Source: Candidatus Colimonas fimequi
GTDB lineage: Bacteria > Bacillota > Clostridia > Peptostreptococcales > Anaerovoracaceae
Direction of reading: 5' to 3'
Assembly (NCBI GenBank): GCA_018065295.1
Contig: JAGHTQ010000127.1
Coordinates: 1-7,331 of the forward strand
DNA length: 7,331 nt
Below, in pieces: positions 1 to 5,636 of this stretch. Positions within the stretch are counted from its first letter, which is position 1, and every line of letters starts with the position of its first letter. The position numbers and the translations under genes were made by a program. Under the pieces are notes generated by a model. It was not told the DNA's origin. It did not search any database and saw nothing but the letters and a program-made list of their open reading frames with translations.

Positions 1-300
1 AAGATCGTGCCTAAGAAGACCTCAATCAAGAAACTGGTCAAGGGCCGCAGATACATCAAGGTGACAATAGGCAAGGTGAGCAAGCAGTGCTCAGGCTACA
101 CAGTGCAGGTTGCAACCAACAGCAAGTTCACTAAGGGCGTCAAGACTGTATCGACCAAGAGCTATAAGACGACTGTCAAGAAAATCAAGAACCTGAAGTC
201 AGGCAAGAAGTATTACGTAAGAGTAAGAGCTTACAAGAAGGTAAATGGAACCAGATACAGCGGCAGCTGGTCTAAGGTGAGAACAGTTACAGTTAAATAA
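1..300 (+). CDS. 3' end of a secreted/cell-surface protein with a C-terminal fibronectin-III-like domain (5' partial)
   Basis: The frame is open from base 1, so the gene begins upstream of the window and only the last 99 codons are seen. An in-frame GTG at base 7 is not preceded by a ribosome binding site and is not a real start. The segment is very rich in Lys, Tyr, Val, Ser and Thr. It ends in the pattern NLKSGKKYYVRVRAYKK followed about 10 residues later by SGSWSKVRTVTVK. That is the last-strands signature of the fibronectin-III-like modules found at the C-terminus of many clostridial secreted enzymes and surface proteins (family knowledge). The catalytic or adhesive part is outside the window, so the role of the whole protein is unknown. 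It is followed at once by a terminator and seems unrelated to the sugar operon downstream. Confidence 0.8.
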   Translation, partial: KIVPKKTSIKKLVKGRRYIKVTIGKVSKQCSGYTVQVATNSKFTKGVKTVSTKSYKTTVKKIKNLKSGKKYYVRVRAYKKVNGTRYSGSWSKVRTVTVK

Positions 301-306
301 CAGAGA

Positions 307-350
307 GGGGCTGCATGAGAGTTTTATGGTGTGCAACAGCCCCTTTGTTG
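307..350 (+). terminator. Rho-independent terminator after the surface-protein gene
   Basis: GGGGCTG (307-313) pairs with CAGCCCC (337-343). The stem can be extended inward by GCAT/GTGC with a two-base bulge, and it is followed by a T-rich tail (TTTGTTGT). It lies 6 nt after the stop codon of the surface-protein gene. Read on the - strand the same stem has only a mixed CTCTCTGTTATTT tail, so it would be at best a weak terminator for the regulator pair that ends at 408. Confidence 0.8.
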
Positions 351-407
351 TCTGGTTATATAATTATACCTCAAATCGCTAGCCGTGAAAATTCGCGTTA
401 TGCCTTA

Positions 408-1130
408 CTACTTCGCCGGTCCGAGTTTGCCATACATACTGTACCTGCTAGCGACATACAGCGACTCGCAGTACTCGTAGGTTATACCGTCTTTGCTGGT
501 AGTTCCCTTGATGAATACCGCAGCATCTCCAGCCTTGGTTTCGAGCAGTTCAGCCTCTTCCGCATCTAATATGGCTATAGATATTACGTGTTCCTGACGT
601 GTTAGGTGCACATTATAATCGGTCGCCAGAATATCATACAGCGACTCTCTGCCAAAATCATACTTTAACAAGCCGGGACAATGCTCGGTTGGGATGTATG
701 CCGTCTCCAGGCAGAGCGCGATATTGTTAACGAATCGAACTCTCTTCAGGCAGTATACAGGCATTCCAGTTGGAAGGCACAGCGCTCCGGCAACCTTCTT
801 GCTTGCCTCAACCAGTTCGAAACTGATAACTTTACTCTCCGTTAGTGCCTGTTCCTCAGCCCAACCTGCAGAGAAAGAAATGAATGCATGAACATTGTCC
901 TGTAACTTCTTAGGCGCTACGTATCTGCCTTTGCCGTGAAGCGTGTCAATAATTCCTTCATTCTGCATTCGGTTAAGTGCCTCTCGCAAAGTAACCCTAT
1001 TGGCGTCAAATATCTCGCATAAATCGCGCTCAGACGGCAGCTTGTCTCCTGGCTGGAGATTGTTACCCCATATATATTCTTCAATTCTCTCTTGCAGTTC
1101 TTCGCTTACTATATGTAGTTTCTTACTCAT
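408..1130 (-). CDS. GntR-family transcriptional regulator with UTRA ligand domain (promoter-distal of a tandem pair)
   Basis: A 240-residue DNA-binding regulator of usual length for the HutC/UTRA subgroup of GntR. The N-terminal winged helix-turn-helix shows LPSERDL at about 31-37, the recognition helix RVTLREAL at 45-52 and the wing GKGRYV at 66-71. From about residue 90 to 235 follows a UTRA-type effector domain, with ESLYDIL, the YNVHLTRQEHVIS stretch and a final GITYEYCESLYV strand. UTRA domains bind small ligands, often phosphosugars, which release the protein from DNA (family knowledge). The ATG at 1130 was chosen because GGAG (bases 1138-1141) sits 7 nt before it. A longer frame begins with TTG at 1160 inside the upstream gene and has no such support. 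The start is 4 nt past the upstream regulator's stop, and the GGAG lies in that gene's last codons, so translation is probably coupled. The likely targets are the adjacent control region and operon; the ligand is unknown. Confidence 0.92.
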   Translation of the reverse strand: MSKKLHIVSEELQERIEEYIWGNNLQPGDKLPSERDLCEIFDANRVTLREALNRMQNEGIIDTLHGKGRYVAPKKLQDNVHAFISFSAGWAEEQALTESKVISFELVEASKKVAGALCLPTGMPVYCLKRVRFVNNIALCLETAYIPTEHCPGLLKYDFGRESLYDILATDYNVHLTRQEHVISIAILDAEEAELLETKAGDAAVFIKGTTSKDGITYEYCESLYVASRYSMYGKLGPAK

Positions 1131-1134
1131 TCTA

Positions 1135-1845
1135 TTACTCCATAATCGCAGAAAATACAAATTTCTTACCGCTTGAATATGACTTTGTGTACTCTATTAC
1201 TTGTCCATCCTGGTCCCTGACCACCTCGTGCGTCATGAAACCGTATTCCCCTTCAGGAACGTCTAGAAATGTCGATTGCGGTGCGCTCAGTTTGACAACT
1301 TCGAGTGTCTGCATATCCTCGGTGAGGACAATATCCTGTTGGCGTATCAGGTCATACAACGAATATATCTCGAAATCATACTGCTCGATATTCGGAATAA
1401 GATCATAAGGTATATTCGTATATTCCAGGATGTACGGCTCACCATCTCCGAGTCGCAGCCTCACAAGTTGATATATCAAGGAGTTTTCGCTGATTCCCAT
1501 TATCCGCGAGTACTTGTAACCAGCAGTTCGCTTTCCTGAGCGAAGCACCTTGACAGATGGTGATAGTCCCATGTCAAGCAGGAATGGGGATGTGCCCTGA
1601 ATATTGTCGAATGACATATCGATTTTCTGCCTATTAACAAATGTGCCTTTGCCAGGACGAGGAATTAGCAGGCCTTCTCCGACAAGAATTGCAACCGCCT
1701 TGCGAAGTGTCATTCGGCTCACTCTATACATCTCGGAAAGTTGCTGTTCAGACGGTATAAGTTGTCCGAAAGAATACTCCCCACTCTCGATCTGCTCTCT
1801 AATATGCGCAGCTATTTGTTTGTATATTGGCTGGCTGACCTTCAT
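1135..1845 (-). CDS. GntR-family transcriptional regulator with UTRA ligand domain (promoter-proximal of a tandem pair)
   Basis: A 236-residue GntR/UTRA regulator. It begins with the typical PIYKQIAAHIREQI helix (6-19). The helix-turn-helix carries IPSEQQL (30-36) and SRMTLRKA (43-50), and the wing is GKGTFV (65-70). The UTRA domain follows from about 85, including a YSLYDLI segment and a VIEYTKSYSSGKKFVF end. The ATG at 1845 has GGAGGT (bases 1851-1856) with 5 nt spacing; a TTG directly before it (1848) would leave only 2 nt. By eye it resembles the downstream regulator only in family motifs, not as a recent duplicate. It faces away from the transporter operon across a 508-bp region containing TGGTAT motifs, the arrangement expected for a local repressor that also controls itself. 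Operator and ligand are inferred, not shown. Confidence 0.92.
   Translation of the reverse strand: MKVSQPIYKQIAAHIREQIESGEYSFGQLIPSEQQLSEMYRVSRMTLRKAVAILVGEGLLIPRPGKGTFVNRQKIDMSFDNIQGTSPFLLDMGLSPSVKVLRSGKRTAGYKYSRIMGISENSLIYQLVRLRLGDGEPYILEYTNIPYDLIPNIEQYDFEIYSLYDLIRQQDIVLTEDMQTLEVVKLSAPQSTFLDVPEGEYGFMTHEVVRDQDGQVIEYTKSYSSGKKFVFSAIME
1138..1141 (-). promoter_or_regulatory. Ribosome binding site fixing the start of the distal GntR gene
   Basis: GGAG on the - strand, 7 nt before the ATG at 1130, embedded in the last codons (ATG GAG TAA) of the upstream regulator. It selects the ATG at 1130 over the earlier TTG and suggests translational coupling of the two regulators. Confidence 0.7.
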
Positions 1846-2013
1846 CAATTACCTCCGTTAATGCAGTAGGATTATGGCTAAAAAAAAATTTATCTCTCCT
1901 GACTCCCCGGCAAGTGAAACAAGTTGGTTAGAGCACGTAATATATGAGTACTCTGAATAGGTGGTATGTTAACAAGCGGGACATTGCCGTAATAAAAAGG
2001 AGTGAGATAGTGC

Positions 2014-2098
2014 GTGGTATAGTGATTGCTTCAAATCTGTATAGTTATTATATCAGAAAAAGCTTTATTTTATAAAGGAAATATTAAAGTGGTATAGT
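2014..2098 (+). repeat. Two direct copies of GTGGTATAGT, 75 bp apart
   Basis: GTGGTATAGT occurs at 2014-2023 and 2089-2098. Each is followed by a TTGCTT(C/G)AA segment, with two extra bases (GA) in the first copy. The pair flanks the promoter of the regulators. Further TGGTAT hexamers occur at 1962-1967, 2165-2170 and 2291-2296. They are likely regulator binding sites; the alternative is unused extended -10-like sequence. Confidence 0.5.
2047..2076 (-). promoter_or_regulatory. Probable promoter of the tandem GntR regulators
   Basis: On the - strand a perfect TATAAT (2052 down to 2047) is preceded by TGA, giving an extended -10 element TGATATAAT. A weak -35, TTTATA (2076 to 2071), lies 18 nt upstream. 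Transcription would start near 2040 and leave a leader of about 195 nt before the ATG at 1845. The copies of GTGGTATAGT at 2014-2023 and 2089-2098 lie just downstream and just upstream of it, consistent with autoregulation. Confidence 0.55.
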
Positions 2099-2269
2099 TT
2101 GCTTGAATAAATGTATGTGCAATGACAGTGCTAGAAACATGGAGTACAGTCGAATTATGCAAACTGGTATGCTGAAATCGTAAAAAATGGAAGAAAACCT
2201 ACAGGGAAATGGGTGCGAAAAGAGTGGGATAAGTGCCATAAACCCCTGTAAACACTGAGTTTGCACAAG

Positions 2270-2299
2270 TTGACATTAAGAAATGCATAGTGGTATATT
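2270..2299 (+). promoter_or_regulatory. Probable sigma-A-type promoter of the transporter-HAD-BtpA-kinase operon
   Basis: A perfect -35 TTGACA (2270-2275), an 18-nt spacer and a -10 TATATT (2294-2299) with TGG directly before it, making an extended -10. The start would be near 2306, about 48 nt before the transporter ATG. The -10 element is itself part of a TGGTAT operator-like motif, so a bound repressor would cover it. Confidence 0.7.
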
Positions 2300-2330
2300 G
2301 AAAAATATAAAATATATATACTATATACCA
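2291..2330. promoter_or_regulatory. Inverted-repeat operator candidate over the operon promoter
   Basis: TGGTATAT (2291-2298) and its exact reverse complement ATATACCA (2323-2330) are separated by 24 nt of almost pure A/T. The left arm overlaps the -10 element and the right arm lies in the early transcript, at about +18 to +25. GntR/UTRA proteins bind dimeric palindromes whose half-sites often contain GGT/ACC, as in DasR or NagR sites (family knowledge). Each arm may be a half-site of its own operator, or the two may be bridged. Confidence 0.5.
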
Positions 2331-2342
2331 GTTGGTGGCAAT

Positions 2343-2349
2343 AGGAGGT
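2343..2349 (+). promoter_or_regulatory. Ribosome binding site of the transporter gene
   Basis: AGGAGGT, 4 nt before the ATG at 2354, is a near-perfect match to the anti-Shine-Dalgarno sequence and fixes the start. Almost the same sequence, in the same ATTATGAGC context, precedes the BtpA-family gene at 4719-4725. Confidence 0.85.
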
Positions 2350-2353
2350 AATT

Positions 2354-3889
2354 ATGAGCGGCTTTTTCAGTGATAAGAAGAGAGTTGCGGCTTATGCGAT
2401 GATGATAGGAGTGTTCATCATTATCGGTATTTTCGCACCAAGAGAATCCCTTGGATATTGGGATTTCATGGAATATGTTGATGCAGGCGAGGACCTTCCT
2501 GCAGAGCTAGTAGTTAATTTCGGAGGATGGACTCTACTTGTTCCGATCGTAATGTTCGCATTCGTACTGTTGACTAAGAGCTTTCTGGAAGCATTTATCT
2601 GGGCTTCATTCATGACAGTATTCATGCGTTTCCGTGGTGACACAATTGTTGCCTTTACAAATGAGCAGATCAATGCGGTTCTTGATTATGACAATGCAAG
2701 AATGCTTATTCTCTACCTTGGAATCGGAGCTGTATTAGCAGCAGTGTCTAAGGGTGGTGGAGCTAAGGCGTTCGCAGATTGGGCAAGATCTAAGGCTAAG
2801 AGCCCTAAGACTTCTCTGATTATCATGTGGCTAATGGATATCGTTCTATCAGTAGACGATGAGCTAAGTGCATTCACAACAGGTGCAGCAATTACACCTC
2901 TTGCTGATAGTTATGGAATTCCTAGAGAGAAGTCAGCATTCATGATTCGTTGTTCAGCAGTAGCACCAGCTACACTATGGCCTCTCGGTGCATGGACGGT
3001 ATTCGTTGCTGTACTACTTGAGACATCAGGATTTGCTGAATCAGGACAGGGTGTTGCTGCATATATGAAGTGCGTACCATTTATGTTCTTCCCAATGATC
3101 GTTCTAGTAATTGGCCTGCTTGTTGCTCTCGGAATTATTCCTGACTTCGGTAAGATGAAGGCAGCTGTTAAGAGAGTTCAAGAGGGTGGACCAATTGCTC
3201 CAGACGCAAGCGGTAAGGAAATGGGAGATGATGCAGGTGTTGGTTCTGGAGATATCAACGAAGGAATGCCACATCGCATGATCAACTTCTTCCTTCCAGT
3301 AATCGCACTTGTAGGTGGTGCATGGGTAGCTGAACTTGACATCATGGTAGGTGTAATCTGTTCACTAGTGGTTACATACTTCCTGTTCGTATTCCAGGGT
3401 ATCTGCACACCTAAGCAGTTCATCAATGACATCCTTGTTGAAGGTTTCAAGGATATGATGATGCTTGCTATGCTGTTCGGTGTATCACTGGTTCTTGTTA
3501 ACGAGCTTGATGCTATGGGCTTCGCACCATTTATCGTAGATGCTACATCTAAGGTTCTATCAGCTAAGCTTCTACCATTCGTAATATTTACAGTATTCGC
3601 TTGTACTGAGTTCCTAGTAAGCTTCAACTGGTCACTATATATGATGGCACTTCCAATCGTTATTCCACTAGCTTCAGCTACAGGTGCTAACCCTTACATG
3701 ACAATTGCAGCTCTAATCTGCGCAGGTATCTGGGGTAGCCAGGGTTGTCTATATTCAGACGGCGCTATCGTTGCTGCAGCAGCTACAGGAACAGATGCTT
3801 ACGAGTCATCGACTACTTCAGTTCAGTACATCGTAGTAGCAGCTGTACTGACAGCAGTATGCTTCTTAGTAGCAGGATTTGTATTCTAG
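2354..3889 (+). CDS. NhaC-family secondary transporter (Na+/H+ antiporter-like), probable operon substrate carrier
   Basis: A 511-residue polytopic membrane protein with about 11-13 hydrophobic segments, roughly at 13-28, 58-91, 115-132, 152-166, 196-225, 240-262, 309-350, 367-390, 405-425, 428-442, 449-465 and 490-511. A long hydrophilic loop lies at about 263-305. The NhaC-type ion-transporter pattern is visible: LSVDDELSAFTTG (165-177, with the Asp pair 168-169), then a REKSAF segment and CSAVAPATLWP (200-210). Near the C-terminus is SDGAIVAAAATG (468-479), ending near SVQY, which resembles the SD-T and TQ-Y end motif of the family. Known members exchange Na+/H+ or malate/lactate (family knowledge). 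As first gene of an operon with a sugar kinase and no other transporter, it more likely carries the catabolic substrate, perhaps an anion, than serves general sodium homeostasis; this is inference. Other ion-transporter-superfamily assignments are possible. Confidence 0.85.
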   Translation: MSGFFSDKKRVAAYAMMIGVFIIIGIFAPRESLGYWDFMEYVDAGEDLPAELVVNFGGWTLLVPIVMFAFVLLTKSFLEAFIWASFMTVFMRFRGDTIVAFTNEQINAVLDYDNARMLILYLGIGAVLAAVSKGGGAKAFADWARSKAKSPKTSLIIMWLMDIVLSVDDELSAFTTGAAITPLADSYGIPREKSAFMIRCSAVAPATLWPLGAWTVFVAVLLETSGFAESGQGVAAYMKCVPFMFFPMIVLVIGLLVALGIIPDFGKMKAAVKRVQEGGPIAPDASGKEMGDDAGVGSGDINEGMPHRMINFFLPVIALVGGAWVAELDIMVGVICSLVVTYFLFVFQGICTPKQFINDILVEGFKDMMMLAMLFGVSLVLVNELDAMGFAPFIVDATSKVLSAKLLPFVIFTVFACTEFLVSFNWSLYMMALPIVIPLASATGANPYMTIAALICAGIWGSQGCLYSDGAIVAAAATGTDAYESSTTSVQYIVVAAVLTAVCFLVAGFVF

Positions 3890-3892
3890 GAA

Positions 3893-4699
3893 ATGATAGA
3901 TAATTTGAACAAAGCACATGGACTCTTGGCTCTTGACCTTGACGGTACATCTGTCGCAGATGACTATACAATGAGTCAGGCCTCGAGAACTGCGCTTGCA
4001 GTCGCTAGACGTAACGGATGGATTACAGCATTCGTTACGGGACGGCGTGATGTAGATATGATCAATCTTGAAGGTGCGTACGAACTCGTGGACTATTTCG
4101 TGCTTAATAACGGGGGTAAAATCACTCGCTGCAATGATCACGAAGTCCTGTATAACGATAAGGTTCCAGAATGCGCGGCCAAGCAACTAATACAGTATTG
4201 TCTAGACAACAACTTGTCTCTGCACATTACAGATGGAGATAGTTGGCTAGTGAACAAAATGACGCCAGATACGGAAGAGTATGCTGAATATCTTGGCGTC
4301 AGGCCGGGGGTGTATCGAGCCTTGGAAGAACTTGCTTTTGACGGGGGAATTGAGGCGTTCACAGCACTTGAAGATTGGAGACCTATAGCAGAATACATCG
4401 AAAATAACCTGCCGGAGGTTGTCTATACTCTATCGGAGCCTGAATGCATAGACATTATGGTGAAGGGAACGAATAAGTGGGATACAATCAAGCGTCTCAT
4501 GGAGATAGAAGGTATAGACGTCGAGAATGTAGTTGCGGCAGGGAATTATTACAATGACCTTGATATGATTCGCGGAGCAGGCATCGGTATTGCTGTTGCA
4601 AACGCTCCGGGTGAAGTTAAGAGTCAGGCTGATTACGTAACGACTCGCACTAACAACGAGGATGCTATTGTAGAGATTGTGGATAGATTCTGTAAATAA
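3893..4699 (+). CDS. HAD-superfamily hydrolase, Cof type (probable sugar-phosphate phosphatase)
   Basis: A 268-residue cytosolic phosphatase of normal length for Cof-type (class IIB cap) HAD enzymes, which dephosphorylate sugar phosphates and related metabolites. Motif I is DLDGT (15-19, nucleophile Asp15 and acid/base Asp17). Motif II is TGRR (Thr49). The motif III lysine is probably Lys195. Motif IV is GNYYNDLDMI (217-226), followed by the usual GIGIAVANA segment (about 231-239). The cap domain lies between roughly 85 and 185. In motif IV the first acidic residue of the usual GDxxND is Asn218, while Asp222 remains. The ATG is 3 nt after the transporter stop with only a crowded AGGA before it, so expression likely depends on re-initiation after the transporter. 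Its role may be recycling or detoxifying a phosphosugar made by the operon's kinase. The substrate cannot be read from the sequence. Confidence 0.9.
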   Translation: MIDNLNKAHGLLALDLDGTSVADDYTMSQASRTALAVARRNGWITAFVTGRRDVDMINLEGAYELVDYFVLNNGGKITRCNDHEVLYNDKVPECAAKQLIQYCLDNNLSLHITDGDSWLVNKMTPDTEEYAEYLGVRPGVYRALEELAFDGGIEAFTALEDWRPIAEYIENNLPEVVYTLSEPECIDIMVKGTNKWDTIKRLMEIEGIDVENVVAAGNYYNDLDMIRGAGIGIAVANAPGEVKSQADYVTTRTNNEDAIVEIVDRFCK

Positions 4700-4718
4700 G
4701 GTATCGTTATATGATATT

Positions 4719-4725
4719 AGGAGGT
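4719..4725 (+). promoter_or_regulatory. Ribosome binding site of the BtpA-family gene
   Basis: AGGAGGT, 4 nt before the ATG at 4730, within a 30-nt gap after the phosphatase gene. It is stronger than the site of the preceding phosphatase, so BtpA may be made in larger amount than the phosphatase. Confidence 0.8.
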
Positions 4726-4729
4726 TATT

Positions 4730-5539
4730 ATGAGCTGGCTCAGAGATATGTTCGGCGCTGATAAGCCGATTATTGCGCTGCTTCATCTCAATGCGTTTCC
4801 GGGAGATCCGCTGTTCAAGCGTGGCGACTCGATGAAGAAGACCGTTGAGGACGCGAGAAGGGACCTAAGGGCGCTGCAGGATGGAGGCGTAGATGGCGTG
4901 CTGTTTTCTAATGAATTCAGTCTGCCGTATCAGCAGAAGATTGATTATATTGGACCAGCAGCAATGGCCAGAGTAATCGGGGAACTTATGGATGAGATCA
5001 GAGTTCCTTTTGGCATTGATTGCGAGGCAGACCCGCTGGCCGCTATTGACCTTGCAGCTGCAGTAGACGCGGATTTCATTCGCGGCCTCTTTACTGGTGT
5101 ATACGCAGGAGATGATGGAATTGTGAATTCAGATCCAGCAACAGTTCTGAGACGCAAGAAGGCTCTCGGCCTTGACGATCTTAGAATGCTATATTTCCTG
5201 AACAATGAGTCCGATAGATACATGGTAGACAGAGATCTTCCTGCGATTGCGGAATCGACTGTATTCGACTGTCATCCAGACGGATTCCTTATTATGGGAG
5301 AATATGCTGGGCAGGATGCGGATTCAAGTCTGATAACTCAGGTTAGAACCTGCGTTGATGTTCCGGTTCTATGTGGAACTGGCTGTAATGCGCAGAATAT
5401 TAAGAGTAAGCTTGATATTTCGGATGGTGCAACAGTAGGAACAGCCTTTAAGGTAGACGGGAAATTTGAGAACCACGTGGATTATGAAAGAGTACGTGCA
5501 TTCATGGAGCAGGTATTCGAATATCGCGCGTGCAAGTAG
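4730..5539 (+). CDS. BtpA/SgcQ-family TIM-barrel protein (COG0434-type), function uncertain
   Basis: A 269-residue soluble protein matching the BtpA family in length and motif order. HLNAFPG (19-25) corresponds to the family's H-x-x-P-x-PG start. GGVDGVLFSNEFSLPY (52-67) comes next, then GIDCEADPLAAIDLAAAVDA (95-114) leading into DFIRG (115-119). DGFLIMGEYAGQD (184-196), VPVLCGTGCNAQNI (211-224) and DGATVGTAFKVDG (232-244) follow. The last two look like phosphate-binding loops of a TIM barrel. The founding cyanobacterial BtpA was linked to photosystem I biogenesis and E. coli SgcQ to an uncharacterised sugar cluster (family knowledge). In anaerobes such genes sit beside sugar kinases and transporters, as here, which argues for an enzyme acting on a phosphosugar or related metabolite. 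Where other members, as I recall them, carry an Asp-x-x-x-Lys-His element after strand 6, this one has YFLNNESDRY (155-164). Confidence 0.88.
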   Translation: MSWLRDMFGADKPIIALLHLNAFPGDPLFKRGDSMKKTVEDARRDLRALQDGGVDGVLFSNEFSLPYQQKIDYIGPAAMARVIGELMDEIRVPFGIDCEADPLAAIDLAAAVDADFIRGLFTGVYAGDDGIVNSDPATVLRRKKALGLDDLRMLYFLNNESDRYMVDRDLPAIAESTVFDCHPDGFLIMGEYAGQDADSSLITQVRTCVDVPVLCGTGCNAQNIKSKLDISDGATVGTAFKVDGKFENHVDYERVRAFMEQVFEYRACK

Positions 5540-5579
5540 TGTGAATGGTAGCTGGTGATGCCAGTGACAATGTGATAGT

Positions 5580-5616
5580 GAACCCGCGGTCTAGTGACAG
5601 TGGGTTCTTGTCTTCT
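5580..5616 (+). other. Hairpin in the BtpA-kinase gap, possible weak terminator or attenuator
   Basis: GAACCC (5580-5585) pairs with GGGTTC (5602-5607), and the stem extends inward by one G-U and one C-G pair. The tail TTGTCTTCT is only moderately T-rich. It lies in the 97-nt gap between the BtpA-family and kinase genes, the longest gap in the operon. It could lower kinase expression or mark an RNA processing point. A smaller CTGG/CCAG hairpin (5552-5564) precedes it. Confidence 0.45.
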
Positions 5617-5623
5617 ATTCGAG

Positions 5624-5629
5624 AAAGGA
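5624..5629 (+). promoter_or_regulatory. Ribosome binding site of the kinase gene
   Basis: AAAGGA with 7 nt spacing to the ATG at 5637. It is weaker than the AGGAGG sites of the transporter and BtpA genes, but it fixes this start. Confidence 0.65.
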
Positions 5630-5636
5630 CTAATCT

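Larger units (their letters stand above)
1846..2353. other. Divergent intergenic control region, 508 bp
   Basis: The region separates the leftward regulator pair from the rightward transporter operon. It holds a promoter for each direction, five TGGTAT motifs on the + strand plus one inverted copy, an A9 tract (1880-1888), an 8-bp palindrome GAGTACTC (1946-1953) and an AT-rich run just before the transporter. No convincing gene was found: the open frames on both strands lack ribosome binding sites. A short stretch at 2135-2251 reads in a protein-like way but has no start codon. Its length is large for a simple two-promoter gap. Confidence 0.75.

Noticed and set aside
315..569. + strand open frame overlapping the terminator and the 3' end of the distal regulator
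   Set aside because: It starts inside the terminator hairpin, lacks a ribosome binding site and is antisense to a well-supported GntR gene.
1128..1160. Longer version of the distal GntR gene starting at TTG 1160
   Set aside because: The 10 extra residues overlap the upstream gene and have no ribosome binding site; the ATG at 1130 has GGAG at 7 nt.
1846..1848. TTG as start of the proximal GntR gene
   Set aside because: It would lie only 2 nt from the GGAGGT; the next codon, ATG at 1845, has normal spacing.
2014..2023. GTGGTATAGT copies read as extended -10 promoters on the + strand
   Set aside because: TGG-TATAGT fits an extended -10, but neither this copy nor that at 2089 has a -35 at a usable distance; shared flanking sequence favours a protein-binding site.
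2187..2258. 23-codon ATG frame on the + strand of the control region
   Set aside because: Preceded only by an A run with no Shine-Dalgarno sequence; composition gives no sign of a real peptide.
2084..2266. 60-codon - strand open frame in the control region
   Set aside because: No ribosome binding site, no recognisable motif, and it overlaps the + strand regulatory elements.
3178..3627. 149-codon - strand open frame within the transporter gene
   Set aside because: Antisense shadow of a membrane-protein gene with clear family motifs; no ribosome binding site.
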